Shown: positions 1-8,759, counted from the first letter of the stretch. The stretch: DNA of 64,000 nt from Pontibacter ramchanderi (GCF_002846395.1 NZ_PJMU01000003.1:310001-374000); one strand, 5' to 3'. A program made the numbers and translations. The notes: a model not told the origin generated them from the letters alone.

Positions 1-276
1 GCCGAGGGGATCGAAGAAACGCCTATCCAAAACGACATGGCCCTACTGCACAAGTTCACGTTCGAGAAGTCAGCCGACCTGGCAGGCCGCATCGTGTATA
101 ACAACGCGGGCCAGGAGGTGTTTAACTTCGGAAAGCACAAGAACGTTCCTGTGGAGGACGTGCTCAGCAAAGAACCCAGCTACTACGACTGGATGATGAA
201 AGGTGACTTCCCGCTATACACCAAGAAGATATTAACTCGTATTAGATTGAGGAATATGCAGAGTAGTGTATCCTAA
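1..276 (+). CDS. 3'-5' exonuclease (DNA polymerase III epsilon-like), C-terminal end, partial
   Basis: The frame is open from the first base of the window and stops at 274-276, so only the last 91 residues are visible. The segment with GRIVYNNAG, VFNFGKHK and SYYDWMMKGDFPLYTKK matches the C-terminal DUF3820-like domain that follows the DEDD exonuclease domain in Bacteroidota epsilon-type exonucleases. The catalytic domain lies upstream of the window and cannot be checked. Family knowledge suggests a role in proofreading or DNA end trimming. A strong hairpin terminator follows. Confidence 0.8.
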   Translation, partial: AEGIEETPIQNDMALLHKFTFEKSADLAGRIVYNNAGQEVFNFGKHKNVPVEDVLSKEPSYYDWMMKGDFPLYTKKILTRIRLRNMQSSVS

Positions 277-310
277 ATTTCTGAAGAGAGAATTTCAGGT
301 ATAGCATAGC

Positions 311-357
311 AAAAAAGAGAGCGGGCTGCCAGATAACTGGCAGCCCGCTCTCTTTTT
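311..357. terminator. Bidirectional intrinsic terminator between exonuclease and lipoprotein genes
   Basis: A perfect 21-bp stem (AAAAAGAGAGCGGGCTGCCAG and its complement) with an ATAA loop is flanked by A-tract and T-tract, so it can end transcripts from both convergent genes. Confidence 0.9.
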
Positions 358-369
358 GTATACCTTAGA

Positions 370-978
370 CTAATTCTGTCCCGAGTTTTTAAATCTAACA
401 CCCTGCAGCAGGCTATTACCTTCCTGCACTTTGTGGCGGCAGTCGTAACCGGCAGCCCGGATCGAGCACTGGCAACCCGTGATGCGGTTGTCCTCAAAAG
501 TGAAGTAACAGAAGTCGCAGCCGGCTGTGGCTTCACAAATGTGCTTCACCGACTTGCTGCTCAGGTATAGGCTATTGTCGGATGCTATATCCAGTTCCAG
601 GGCCATGGAGCGGAAAGAACCGTTGTATATGCCTAAGCCAACCAGGTAATAAGTGGCCGGCAGGTTTTTGTTGTCCTGCACCTTGTGGATCGTTACTTTG
701 TTCACCACGGTACCATTACCGAATTCCTTTATAAAAGGCTGCACCAATTCCTGCTGCTGCACCACAAAATTCACCTCGTCCAGCACCACCTGCGCCAATA
801 ATTGCCCGTCGTACTTGGGTCCGGCCTCTGCGTCCAGTGGTTCTTCTTCACTTTCCTCCGGGAAAGCTTCGCGGCGTGTACAGCCAGCGGCTACGAGTAG
901 AATCAGCGTCAGGGCCAGCGACCAGCGCAGGCAGGTCAGCAGCAAAGGCCGACCATGGGCTAAGGGTGATGCAGTCAT
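370..978 (-). CDS. Hypothetical lipoprotein
   Basis: The 202-residue product starts with a hydrophobic signal segment ending in the lipobox LVAAGC, so it should be a lipid-anchored envelope protein. It is acidic just after the lipidated Cys (EESEEEPLD). The C-terminal half holds several cysteines, including the cluster CEATAGCDFCYF and CQCSIRAAGYDC, which suggests disulfides in the periplasm or at the surface. I do not recognise a family. It lies 20 bases downstream of the M48 protease gene on the same strand, so the two are probably co-transcribed. A terminator follows. Confidence 0.75.
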   Translation of the reverse strand: MTASPLAHGRPLLLTCLRWSLALTLILLVAAGCTRREAFPEESEEEPLDAEAGPKYDGQLLAQVVLDEVNFVVQQQELVQPFIKEFGNGTVVNKVTIHKVQDNKNLPATYYLVGLGIYNGSFRSMALELDIASDNSLYLSSKSVKHICEATAGCDFCYFTFEDNRITGCQCSIRAAGYDCRHKVQEGNSLLQGVRFKNSGQN

Positions 979-998
979 GTAGGTGAACGGGTTAGTGA

Positions 999-1793
999 TT
1001 ATTTCTTGTAGTATTTCATCGCTTCCGGCATGTAGCTCTGCAGGTTAGCACGACGTGTACCAGCGCTTGGGTGCGTGCTCAGGAACTCCGGTGGCGCCTG
1101 ACCTCCCGACTTAGCTTCCATACGCTCCCAGAAAGGAATCGCCTCCTGCGGATTGTAACCGGCCAGAGCCATAAAGATCAGCCCCAGACGATCAGCTTCA
1201 CTCTCCTGATTACGACCGTACTTCAGAAGACCCAAAGTAGAGCCGGCACCGTAGGCTGTCATGATCAATTGCTGCGCTACACCCGGCTGTGAACCTGCAA
1301 GGGCAGAAAGCGTCTGGCCGCCGAACTGCTGGGCCAGCTGCTGGCTCATGCGCTCATTGCTGTGCTTGGCTATAGCGTGTGCAATTTCGTGCCCCATTAC
1401 CACGGCAAGGCCCGTCTCGTTCTGGGCGATCGGCAGTATACCTGTATAGGTCACGGTTTTACCACCGGCCATCGCCCAGGCGTTCACTTGGTCATCCTCG
1501 ATCAGGTTGTGCTCCCACTGAAAGCCCTGCAACTGGTCTGACATGTTGTTGGCAGCCATGTACTGCTCCACAGCACGCTGAATGCGCTGCCCGGTGCGCT
1601 TCACCATGGCCGTGGCCTGCGCGTCGCGCGACAGCTTATTCTCTTTCAGAAACTGGTCGTAGGCATCGTAACTCATTTGCATCATCTGCGCGTCTGACAC
1701 GAGACTCAGCTGTCTGCGGCCAGTTATGGGCACTGTCGTACAGGCTACCATCATTACTGCCGCTATCGAAAAGGCGATTAACTTCTTGTACAT
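999..1793 (-). CDS. M48 family zinc metallopeptidase, lipoprotein
   Basis: A 264-residue protein with a lipoprotein signal (lipid Cys18 after MMVA), then an M48 domain. The zinc site is HEIAH (His135, Glu136, His139), and the third ligand is Glu199 in ESEADRLG. The length and the N-terminal TTVPITGRRQL block are typical of BepA/LoiP-like periplasmic M48 lipoproteins, which degrade or refold misfolded envelope proteins. The start ATG directly precedes the signal segment. It leads a two-gene operon with the downstream lipoprotein. The specific substrate is unknown. Confidence 0.93.
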   Translation of the reverse strand: MYKKLIAFSIAAVMMVACTTVPITGRRQLSLVSDAQMMQMSYDAYDQFLKENKLSRDAQATAMVKRTGQRIQRAVEQYMAANNMSDQLQGFQWEHNLIEDDQVNAWAMAGGKTVTYTGILPIAQNETGLAVVMGHEIAHAIAKHSNERMSQQLAQQFGGQTLSALAGSQPGVAQQLIMTAYGAGSTLGLLKYGRNQESEADRLGLIFMALAGYNPQEAIPFWERMEAKSGGQAPPEFLSTHPSAGTRRANLQSYMPEAMKYYKK

Positions 1794-2184
1794 AGTTTTA
1801 AAATTTTAAATGACTCTTTAAAAAAGGCTTTTCAAATTTTGAACCAATTTTAAGGAGCCAGGATAGAGTGGATCGTTTAATATGATAAAATTACTATACT
1901 TTAACCGATAAAACAAAGTGCAACCTGACACAAATCGGCATGCTGCCACATTGACCGGCTTTGTTGAGGTATACGAACGCTGTATTATAAAATGTTGTAC
2001 CGCCCAGGCACACAATAAAGCGTGGCTTCTCTTGTTAAAGTATAAAAAAGGCTCAAATCCATTGAGGCTGGGCACTGGCAGAAAAAATTGTCCTGAAACT
2101 GATTCTTTTTGCGTAACCATGCTGCACCAAAACCGGATATAGCCTATTTTTGAGAATCGATAAAGAAAACTCCCTGAACATTTT
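1794..2184. other. Gene-poor gap with divergent promoters expected
   Basis: This 391-base AT-rich stretch separates the divergent M48 and FAH-family genes. The short open frames in it look unlike real proteins. A possible -7 box TATTTTTG lies at 2145-2152, 32 bases before the next ATG, but I find no matching TTTG at the right distance. I see no repeat or RNA structure. Confidence 0.5.
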
Positions 2185-2796
2185 ATGAAGATACTCGCCA
2201 TCGGCCGCAATTATGCTGATCATATAGCCGAACTGAAGAACGAGGTGCCGGACGAGCCGGTGATATTTTTTAAGCCCGACACGGCCATTCTTAAAAACAA
2301 TGAGCCTTTTTACTATCCCGAGTACAGCCAGGACATTCACCACGAGGTAGAACTGATTCTGCGGGTGAGCCGCGAAGGCAAGAACATAGATAAAAAATTT
2401 GCCCACAAGTACTACGACGCCATTGGTTTAGGTATAGACTTCACGGCCCGCGACCTGCAAGCCAAAGCCAAGGCCAAGGGACTGCCCTGGACACTGGCCA
2501 AAGGTTTCAACGGCTCTGCCCCTATCTCGGAGTTTCTACCGCTCGAGCAGTTTGAGGATTTGCAGGACATCAATTTTAAGCTTGATGTAAACGGCGAGAC
2601 CCGTCAGCAAGGCAACTCAAAGATGATGCTCAACAATTTTGACGATATAATCGCGTATATCTCCCGCTTCATTACCCTGAAAAAAGGTGATATCATCTTT
2701 ACAGGCACGCCTGAGGGAGTAGGCCCGGTTAAGATCGGCGACAGATTGGAAGGCTATGTTGAAGATAAAAAACTACTTGACTTTGAAATTAAATAA
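2185..2796 (+). CDS. Fumarylacetoacetate hydrolase family protein
   Basis: This 203-residue protein has the single-domain FAH fold seen in YcgM/FAHD1-type acylpyruvases and oxaloacetate decarboxylases. Visible signatures are the N-terminal KILAIGRNYADH, the metal-binding acidic pair in HHEVELIL (about residues 53-60), GIDFTARDLQ, and the C-terminal GDIIFTGTPEGVGP loop. It should be a cytosolic Mg-dependent enzyme cleaving a C-C bond in a small keto acid; the substrate cannot be read from sequence. Its last 41 bases overlap the start of the M23 gene in another frame, so translation may be coupled. Confidence 0.92.
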   Translation: MKILAIGRNYADHIAELKNEVPDEPVIFFKPDTAILKNNEPFYYPEYSQDIHHEVELILRVSREGKNIDKKFAHKYYDAIGLGIDFTARDLQAKAKAKGLPWTLAKGFNGSAPISEFLPLEQFEDLQDINFKLDVNGETRQQGNSKMMLNNFDDIIAYISRFITLKKGDIIFTGTPEGVGPVKIGDRLEGYVEDKKLLDFEIK

Positions 2797-4675
2797 GCGC
2801 CTGGCGCTCCTTTTCGCTTACATCTTTACTACCCTCGCCGCGGCCGCCCAACCAGCGCCGGAACAGGGTTACTTTATGTTCCCCATCAAGCCGGGCGTGC
2901 GCAACTTCCTGTCCGGCTCCATGGGCGAGATACGTGCCACCCACTTCCACGGCGGCCTCGACATCAAAACCGACCAACGGGAAGGCCTGTCGGTATACGC
3001 GGCGGCAGATGGGTACATCTCGCGGGTAAAAATGTCGACCTACGGGTATGGCAACATCATTTACGTGACGCACCCGAATGGCCTGACGACTACCTACTCG
3101 CACCTGCTGGCGTTCTACGACCCGCTGGCAGACTACGTACTGCAGAAGCAATACGAGAAGGAGACTTTTGAGCTGGAGCTGTTTCCGGAGAAAAACCTGT
3201 TCCCCGTGAAGAAAGGGCAGATCATCGCTTTGTCGGGCAACACGGGCGGCTCCGGTGGCCCACACCTGCACTTTGAGATCCGCGATGCGGAAGACCGCCT
3301 GTACAATCCGCTCCGCTGGGGCTTTAAGGAGATCATCGACACCACGCCACCAGACCTGCTGGGCTTTGGCATACAGCCGCTCAATATCCATGCGCGCATT
3401 AACGGCGAGTTTGAGCGGAAGGAATTTACGCCTAAGAAAACCAATGGTGTACATACTTTGCCAGACACAGTGTTTGCGCACGGCTTGATCGGGTTTGAGC
3501 TACAGACCATCGACCGCTACGACGACACCCAGAACCGTAACGGCACCCAGGATGTGACCGTTTTTGTGAATAACAAACAGGTATACAACCACCACATCGA
3601 CCGGGTGCCCTTTGAACTCTCGAAGCAGGTATCGCAACACGTGAACTACAACGTGTACCGACGCACTGGGCGCACTTTCCAGAAAGCCTATGTGGACTAT
3701 GGCAACGACCTGCCCCTCTATACTGCACCGCAAAATCGTGGCCGGCTGAACATTCAGGCCGACTCCATCTACCATGTGCGCCTGGTGGCCAAGGATACGT
3801 ACAACAACGCCTCTACCCTGACCTTTGTAGTAAAGGGACAGAAACTGGTTTTCACGCAGAAACTGAACGGCAAAGTAACCAAACCACAGTTGAGCTACGA
3901 GATCATCGGTAATATTCTCAAAGTGAACGCCTCTGACACTTCGGCCACCCCGCGCAACGTGGAGATGGTGGTGAACAACCAACGCCTGATGCTGGTGCCA
4001 AGCTATACCAAAGGTGCTGCCTCGGTGAGTCTTTATGACCTGCGCGGTGGTTTGCCTGAGTCGCTTGAGTATTGCGGCACTTCCACCCCACTCAATTTGC
4101 AGGCCGCTATACCTTCGGGTCAGGAGTACAGCTTCACGAACCGCGACATGACTATCCGTTTCGAAAAAGAGAGCCTGTACGATACGCTATACCTGCACGC
4201 CAAAAAAGAAGGCGACGTGTATACCATCGGCGACTTCTACACGCCATTGCACAAACCAGTCAAAGTGACCATCACGCCGGGCACACCAGTAACCGATAAG
4301 AGTAAAGCGGCAGTCTATTACCTGGGTCAGGGCAAAGGCCGGGGTATGCTGGGCGGCGTTTGGAATGGCAACAGCATTACCTTCTCAGCTCGCGCAATGG
4401 GCAAGTTCAAAGTACTCGAGGACGTGAAAGCACCTACCATCAAGTTGCTCAGCAAAAGCCCTACTCAGATCAGGTTCAGGATTGGAGACGACTTGTCGGG
4501 CGTCAACTCATTCCGCTGCGAAGTGAACGGCAAGTGGCTGCTGATGAAATACGAGCATAAAACTGCCACCATATACTCCGAAAAATTAGATAAAAGCATA
4601 CCTTTGTCGGGCAAAGTGGTTTTGAAGGTAAAAGACAACGCCGGAAACGAAGCGGAGTTTGTTACGACGATTTAA
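2756..4675 (+). CDS. M23 family metallopeptidase with C-terminal beta domain
   Basis: The 639-residue secreted protein has a signal peptide (hydrophobic stretch ending TLAAAAQ, about residues 15-32), then a LytM/M23 domain with HFHGGLDIKT (His/Asp zinc ligands) and HLHFEIR. A long beta-rich tail ends in an Ig-like repeat (SPTQIRFRIGDDLSGV). M23 enzymes cut peptidoglycan cross-bridges or activate amidases during cell-wall remodelling. The ATG at 2756 lies inside the preceding FAH gene; no in-frame ATG occurs nearer the signal peptide, so I keep the 41-base overlap. The product is longer than a bare M23 enzyme because of the tail, whose function is unknown. Confidence 0.9.
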   Translation: MLKIKNYLTLKLNKRLALLFAYIFTTLAAAAQPAPEQGYFMFPIKPGVRNFLSGSMGEIRATHFHGGLDIKTDQREGLSVYAAADGYISRVKMSTYGYGNIIYVTHPNGLTTTYSHLLAFYDPLADYVLQKQYEKETFELELFPEKNLFPVKKGQIIALSGNTGGSGGPHLHFEIRDAEDRLYNPLRWGFKEIIDTTPPDLLGFGIQPLNIHARINGEFERKEFTPKKTNGVHTLPDTVFAHGLIGFELQTIDRYDDTQNRNGTQDVTVFVNNKQVYNHHIDRVPFELSKQVSQHVNYNVYRRTGRTFQKAYVDYGNDLPLYTAPQNRGRLNIQADSIYHVRLVAKDTYNNASTLTFVVKGQKLVFTQKLNGKVTKPQLSYEIIGNILKVNASDTSATPRNVEMVVNNQRLMLVPSYTKGAASVSLYDLRGGLPESLEYCGTSTPLNLQAAIPSGQEYSFTNRDMTIRFEKESLYDTLYLHAKKEGDVYTIGDFYTPLHKPVKVTITPGTPVTDKSKAAVYYLGQGKGRGMLGGVWNGNSITFSARAMGKFKVLEDVKAPTIKLLSKSPTQIRFRIGDDLSGVNSFRCEVNGKWLLMKYEHKTATIYSEKLDKSIPLSGKVVLKVKDNAGNEAEFVTTI

Positions 4676-4678
4676 TTT

Positions 4679-4766
4679 TGGACAAAAGACTTTGTGACAA
4701 AAGATAAAAGAGATTATGAATACAATTGAGTCTTTTGACCTATGTCAAGTAGTCCTTTGTCAAAAT
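4679..4766. repeat. Intergenic inverted-arm word element, copy A
   Basis: The left arm (4680-4704) carries GACAAAAGAC and GTGACAAAAGA. The right arm (4730-4765) carries GTCTTTTGACC, GTCAAGTAGTCC and TTTGTCAAAA, roughly the inverse complement. Three further copies with the same layout lie at 25146-25310, 34330-34575 and 36652-36802. It ends 9 bases before the bcp start codon. Confidence 0.75.
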
Positions 4767-4774
4767 AAAAAAGT

Positions 4775-5227
4775 ATGGAACTGAAAATTGGAGATAAGGC
4801 GCCTGAGTTTGAGGCAAAGGACCAGAATGGCAACACGGTAAAGCTGAGTGATTACCGCGGCAAGAAGGTGATTCTGTATTTCTACCCGAAAGACGACACG
4901 TCGGGCTGCACCGCCCAGAGCTGCAACCTGCGCGACAACTACAGCGAGCTGCAGCAAGCCGGCTACGAGGTGATTGGCGTGAGCATCGACGGCGAGAAAT
5001 CGCACCAGAAGTTTATCAGCAAATACGAGCTACCCTTCACGCTGCTGGCCGACACCGAGAAACAGCTGGTAGAACAGTACGGCGTGTGGCAGGAGAAATC
5101 GATGTATGGCCGCAAGTATATGGGCACGATGCGCTATACCTTCGTCATCGACGAGGAGGGCACCATCCAGGACATCATCACGAAAGTGAAAACAGCCGAC
5201 CACGCTGCCCAAATCCTGAATAACTAA
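4775..5227 (+). CDS. bcp: Thioredoxin-dependent thiol peroxidase (Bcp/PrxQ)
   Basis: A 150-residue single-domain peroxiredoxin. It carries the FYPKDDTSGCTAQSC block with the peroxidatic Cys45 and the resolving Cys50 five residues later, the intramolecular 2-Cys arrangement of the PrxQ/Bcp subfamily. It reduces H2O2 and organic hydroperoxides in the cytoplasm using thioredoxin. Full length for the family. The upstream gap is filled by a word-repeat element, and a strong terminator follows, so it appears monocistronic. Confidence 0.95.
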   Translation: MELKIGDKAPEFEAKDQNGNTVKLSDYRGKKVILYFYPKDDTSGCTAQSCNLRDNYSELQQAGYEVIGVSIDGEKSHQKFISKYELPFTLLADTEKQLVEQYGVWQEKSMYGRKYMGTMRYTFVIDEEGTIQDIITKVKTADHAAQILNN

Positions 5228-5233
5228 ACAAGA

Positions 5234-5265
5234 ACGCAGCTGCCCGAAAGGGTGGCTGCGTTTTT
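5234..5265 (+). terminator. Terminator of bcp
   Basis: ACGCAGCTGCCC pairs with GGGTGGCTGCGT around a GAAA tetraloop, followed by TTTTT. Confidence 0.88.
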
Positions 5266-5267
5266 CG

Positions 5268-5275
5268 TATATTTG
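5268..5275 (+). promoter_or_regulatory. Putative -7 box for the transketolase operon
   Basis: TATATTTG fits the Bacteroidota -7 consensus TAnnTTTG and lies just after the bcp terminator, 38 bases before the GTG start. No clear TTTG is found at the -33 position, so this is tentative. Confidence 0.4.
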
Positions 5276-5307
5276 AATCTTAATTATTAATTCATAATTC
5301 TTAATTC
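5276..5307. repeat. Low-complexity AATT word repeat in the transketolase leader
   Basis: Degenerate repeats of TTAATTATTAATTCATAATTC type occupy nearly the whole leader before the GTG start. I recall similar AATTCATAATT word strings from other Bacteroidota gaps. Confidence 0.5.
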
Positions 5308-5313
5308 CATATC

Positions 5314-6174
5314 GTGAACCCACACAACAAAAGCATCGACGAGCTGAAGCAAATCGCATCGCAGGTACGTCGTGACATCGTGCGCATGGTGCATGCGGTA
5401 AACTCAGGCCACCCAGGCGGATCGCTTGGCTGCACCGACTACTTCGTGTCGCTTTATTTCCGCGTGATGAACTACAAGCCATCACCATTCAACATGGACG
5501 GCGAGGGCGAAGACCTGTTTTTCCTTTCCAACGGGCACATCTCGCCGGTATGGTACAGTGTGTTGGCTCGCGCTGGCTTCTTTGAGGTATCCGAGCTGGC
5601 TACGTTCCGCAAAATCAACTCACGTTTGCAAGGCCACCCAGCTACTGAAGAAGGTTTGCCAGGTATACGCGTGGCGTCTGGCTCACTGGGTCAGGGCTTA
5701 TCGGTTGCGGTGGGCGCTGCCCAAACCAAGAAGCTGAACAATGACAACAACCTGGTGTACGTGCTGATGGGCGACGGCGAACTGGGCGAAGGACAGGTAT
5801 GGGAGGCGGCCATGTATGCTGCCCACAACAAAGTGGACAACCTGATAGCCACCGTAGACCGCAACTACCAGCAGATCGATGGTGGCACCGAAGAGGTGTT
5901 GGCGCTGGGCGACCTGCGCGCCAAGTTCGAGGCCTTTGGCTGGCATGTGCTGGAGGCTGACGGTAACAACTTCGAGACCTTGCTGCCTGCTTTGGAAGAT
6001 GCCAAGAGAGCCACAGGAAACGGTAAGCCGGTTATCATTTTGATGAACACCGAGATGGGCTTTGGCGTGGACTTCATGATGGGTTCGCACAAGTGGCACG
6101 GCGTGGCGCCAAACGACGAGCAGCTGGAGATAGCGCTGCAGCAGCTGGCCGTAGAAAAAGCTTCTGATTACTAA
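5314..6174 (+). CDS. Transketolase, N-terminal subunit
   Basis: A 286-residue protein equal to the thiamine-diphosphate-binding first half of transketolase. Signatures are the HPGGSLGCTDYF substrate-loop block near residue 33, and the TPP/Mg motif GDGELGEGQ followed about 27 residues later by DRNYQQIDG. With the next gene it forms a split transketolase that moves two-carbon ketol units in the non-oxidative pentose phosphate pathway. A GTG start at 5314 fits the family N-terminus; no in-frame ATG lies upstream. The partner gene begins 14 bases after the stop. Confidence 0.95.
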   Translation: MNPHNKSIDELKQIASQVRRDIVRMVHAVNSGHPGGSLGCTDYFVSLYFRVMNYKPSPFNMDGEGEDLFFLSNGHISPVWYSVLARAGFFEVSELATFRKINSRLQGHPATEEGLPGIRVASGSLGQGLSVAVGAAQTKKLNNDNNLVYVLMGDGELGEGQVWEAAMYAAHNKVDNLIATVDRNYQQIDGGTEEVLALGDLRAKFEAFGWHVLEADGNNFETLLPALEDAKRATGNGKPVIILMNTEMGFGVDFMMGSHKWHGVAPNDEQLEIALQQLAVEKASDY

Positions 6175-6188
6175 GGATTAACACAGAG

Positions 6189-7142
6189 ATGAAAGAATAT
6201 ACATTTTCAGAGAAAAAAGATACCCGTTCTGGTTTTGGCGCTGGCTTGCTGGAGCTGGGTCGCACCAACGAGAACGTAGTAGCCCTGTGCGCCGACCTGA
6301 TTGGCTCACTTAAAATGGACGCGTTCAAAAAGGAGTTTCCGGAGCGTTTCTTCCAGGTAGGTATAGCCGAGGCCAACATGATGGGCCTGGCAGCAGGTAT
6401 GACGATTGGTGGCAAGATTCCGTTTACAGGTACATTTGCCAACTTCTCGACTGGCCGCGTGTACGACCAGATTCGTCAGTCTATCGCCTACTCGGGCAAG
6501 AACGTGAAGATTTGCGCTTCGCACGCAGGTCTGACGCTGGGTGAGGACGGTGCCACGCACCAGATTCTGGAAGATGTGGGTATGATGAAAATGCTGCCGC
6601 ACATGACTGTTATCAACCCTTGCGACTTCAACCAAACCAAGGCCGCTACGATTGCAATTGCCGAGCACGAGGGCCCGGTATACCTGCGTTTCGGTCGCCC
6701 TGCGGTGCCTAACTTCACTCCTGCCGACCAGAAGTTCGAAATTGGTAAGGCTGTGATGCTGAACGAGGGTACCGATGTAACCATCATTGCCACAGGTCAC
6801 CTGGTATGGAAAGCGATTGAGGCGGGTCACAAGCTGGCTGAGAAAGGCATCAACGCTGAAGTAATCAACATCCACACCATCAAGCCGCTGGACGACGAGG
6901 CTATCCTGAAGTCGGTTGGCAAGACCAAGTGCGTGGTAACAGCCGAGGAGCACCAGATGAACGGTGGTTTGGGTGATTCGGTGGCGCAGCTGCTGGGCCG
7001 CCAACTGCCTGCTCCACTGGAGATGGTGGCCGTAAACGACTCTTTCGGCGAGTCAGGTACGCCAGACCAGCTGATGGAGAAATACGGTTTGAGCACCGAG
7101 AACATCGTGGCTGCCGCTGAGCGTGTGATGAGCCGTAAATAA
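6189..7142 (+). CDS. Transketolase, C-terminal subunit
   Basis: A 317-residue protein corresponding to the pyrimidine-binding and C-terminal domains of transketolase. It has RFFQVGIAEANMMGLAAGM (containing the Glu that activates TPP), FANFSTGRVYDQIRQSIAY, and the HAGLTLGEDGATHQILED block. It works as a heteromer with the upstream subunit, and the 14-base spacing indicates an operon. Bacterial genomes often encode such split transketolases, some acting in related 1-deoxysugar pathways, so the exact physiological reaction is inferred from family and pairing. Confidence 0.95.
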   Translation: MKEYTFSEKKDTRSGFGAGLLELGRTNENVVALCADLIGSLKMDAFKKEFPERFFQVGIAEANMMGLAAGMTIGGKIPFTGTFANFSTGRVYDQIRQSIAYSGKNVKICASHAGLTLGEDGATHQILEDVGMMKMLPHMTVINPCDFNQTKAATIAIAEHEGPVYLRFGRPAVPNFTPADQKFEIGKAVMLNEGTDVTIIATGHLVWKAIEAGHKLAEKGINAEVINIHTIKPLDDEAILKSVGKTKCVVTAEEHQMNGGLGDSVAQLLGRQLPAPLEMVAVNDSFGESGTPDQLMEKYGLSTENIVAAAERVMSRK

Positions 7143-7198
7143 TCTGCCGCTTATACCTAATAATAGAAAGGCTATACCTTAGCTTTTTTTCAAAAACC

Positions 7199-7238
7199 CA
7201 AAGGGCTGTACTGTTAAAGTGCAGCCCTTTCTGTTTTT
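7199..7238 (+). terminator. Terminator of the transketolase operon
   Basis: AAAGGGCTG...CAGCCCTTT stem, followed by CTGTTTTT. Confidence 0.85.
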
Positions 7239-7287
7239 ATGCATTATATTGCATATTCAGAAGGCCCGAGCGCCTTATAACTGACCT

Positions 7288-7827
7288 GTGGAAGACAAAG
7301 AGATCCTCGAGAAATTCGCCAACCCCGACAGTCGCAACCTGGCCTTTAACCAGCTTATCCGGAAGTACCAGCAGAAAATCTACTGGCACATCCGTAAGAT
7401 GGTGATCGACCACGACGACGCCGACGACCTGACACAGGAGGTCTTCATCAAGGTATGGAAGAATCTGGAGAATTTCCGGCAGGATGCGCAGCTTTATACC
7501 TGGCTTTACCGTATCGCCACCAACGAGTGCCTTACCTTTCTGTCGAGCAAGCGCAAAAAGTTTTTTCTGCCCATCAACGACGTGGCCGCCGAGCTCACCG
7601 AAAAGATTGATTCATCACCAGATATTGACGGAGACGAGATACAGCTCAAGCTGCAAAAAGCACTGCTAAAGCTGCCAGACAAGCAACGACTGGTGTTCAA
7701 CATGAAGTACTACGACGAGCTCAAATACGAGGAAATGTCTGAAATTCTGGGCACGTCGGTGGGTGCTTTGAAGGCCTCGTACCATCATGCCGTAAAAAAA
7801 ATTGAAGAATTTATAAAACAAGATTAA
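7288..7827 (+). CDS. ECF-type RNA polymerase sigma factor
   Basis: This 179-residue protein has the ECF layout. Region 2 (about 15-85) contains the HDDADDLTQEVFIKVWKNL core-binding helix and TWLYRIATNECL. Region 4 (about 125-175) has LPDKQRLVFNMKYYDELKYEEMS and a helix-turn-helix ending SVGALKASYHHA. It should redirect polymerase to stress genes. A GTG start at 7288 is the first start that keeps the family N-terminus. It leads an operon with a membrane protein and a Spy-like protein, its likely regulators. A small dyad (ATGCA-N6-TGCAT, 7239-7254) lies upstream. Confidence 0.93.
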   Translation: MEDKEILEKFANPDSRNLAFNQLIRKYQQKIYWHIRKMVIDHDDADDLTQEVFIKVWKNLENFRQDAQLYTWLYRIATNECLTFLSSKRKKFFLPINDVAAELTEKIDSSPDIDGDEIQLKLQKALLKLPDKQRLVFNMKYYDELKYEEMSEILGTSVGALKASYHHAVKKIEEFIKQD

Positions 7828-7870
7828 ACTATAGCGCTCTATCGCTATCTAACTGATAAGTACACAGTAT

Positions 7871-8305
7871 ATGAAAAACGATTTTAAACTAAGCGACATC
7901 CCTAAGCGCAACATCTACGAAGTGCCTGACAAGTACTTCGACAGACTGCCTGCGCAGATCATGGAGCGCGCTGCCGGTGCCGGGTATAGCAGCCCCGCCC
8001 CTTGGTACGCCGCCTGGAAGCCGTTCAAGTTGGCCATGGCACCGCTTGTATTGCTGCTGGTGGCAGGCATCGTGTACTTCTCGCAGCTGCGTCTGGAAAA
8101 AGAAGAACCAGCCGTCATACTGGCCACTGTGGCCGACGAGGCGATCATGGATTACCTGAGCACTTACGCGGTGCTTGAAAGTTCTGATTTCTCAGATATA
8201 TCCTCGCTTTCGAAACCAGAAACGACCGCTGAGTTTTTGAACGTAAGCTCAAAGGCTGCTGAGGAAGAACTCGAATATTACCAACTCGATACGATTGACT
8301 ACTAA
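7871..8305 (+). CDS. Single-pass membrane protein, probable regulator of the ECF sigma factor
   Basis: A 144-residue protein with a short cytoplasmic N-terminus, one transmembrane helix (about 54-72, LAMAPLVLLLVAGIVYF) and an acidic outer domain. The N-terminal YEVPDKYFDRLPAQIMER block is typical of Bacteroidota proteins encoded right after ECF sigma genes. It lacks a recognisable zinc anti-sigma domain, so the anti-sigma role is inferred from topology and position. It sits 43 bases after the sigma gene and 7 bases before the Spy-like gene. Confidence 0.7.
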   Translation: MKNDFKLSDIPKRNIYEVPDKYFDRLPAQIMERAAGAGYSSPAPWYAAWKPFKLAMAPLVLLLVAGIVYFSQLRLEKEEPAVILATVADEAIMDYLSTYAVLESSDFSDISSLSKPETTAEFLNVSSKAAEEELEYYQLDTIDY

Positions 8306-8312
8306 TTTACAC

Positions 8313-8759
8313 ATGAAAAGATTGCCCTTTATTTTAGTTCTTTTTTGCGCACTCGCATTTGGCAGCACCACGGCCATGGCGCAGTCTGGCCGTTCGCAGG
8401 ACAAAAATGTGGAGGCGGCAAAAGTGGCCTTTTTCACTGATAAAATGGGTCTGACCACAGAGCAGTCGCAGAAGTTCTGGCCACTCTACAACGAGTACGA
8501 AACCAAGCGCCGCGAGCTGGTTCGCTCTTACCGTAGCGGCTACCGTGAAGACGTGGACCAATTAAGCGAGCAGGAAGCCAAGGCCCGCCTCGACGGCATG
8601 TTCAGCACCCGCGAGAAAGAACTGGAACTGGAGAAGGAGTATGTAGCCCGCTATCAGCGTGTCATCTCCTCGAACCAGATCATCAAGCTGTACCGCAGCG
8701 AACGTGAGTTTACAAAGCTTCTGCTCAAAAAGCTGGAAGCCAACAACAAAGCACAGTAG
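8313..8759 (+). CDS. Spy/CpxP-like periplasmic sensor of ECF sigma factor
   Basis: A 148-residue exported protein: signal peptide (about 1-23, cleaved after TAMAQ), then an all-helical, highly charged domain. KMGLTTEQSQKFWPLYNEYE is a variant of the LTxxQ motif shared with Spy and CpxP, which bind unfolded periplasmic proteins. Bacteroidota homologues are annotated as sensors of ECF-type sigma factor. I chose the ATG at 8313 rather than an upstream TTG because it sits directly before the signal peptide. Last gene of the sigma operon; a terminator follows. Confidence 0.8.
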   Translation: MKRLPFILVLFCALAFGSTTAMAQSGRSQDKNVEAAKVAFFTDKMGLTTEQSQKFWPLYNEYETKRRELVRSYRSGYREDVDQLSEQEAKARLDGMFSTREKELELEKEYVARYQRVISSNQIIKLYRSEREFTKLLLKKLEANNKAQ

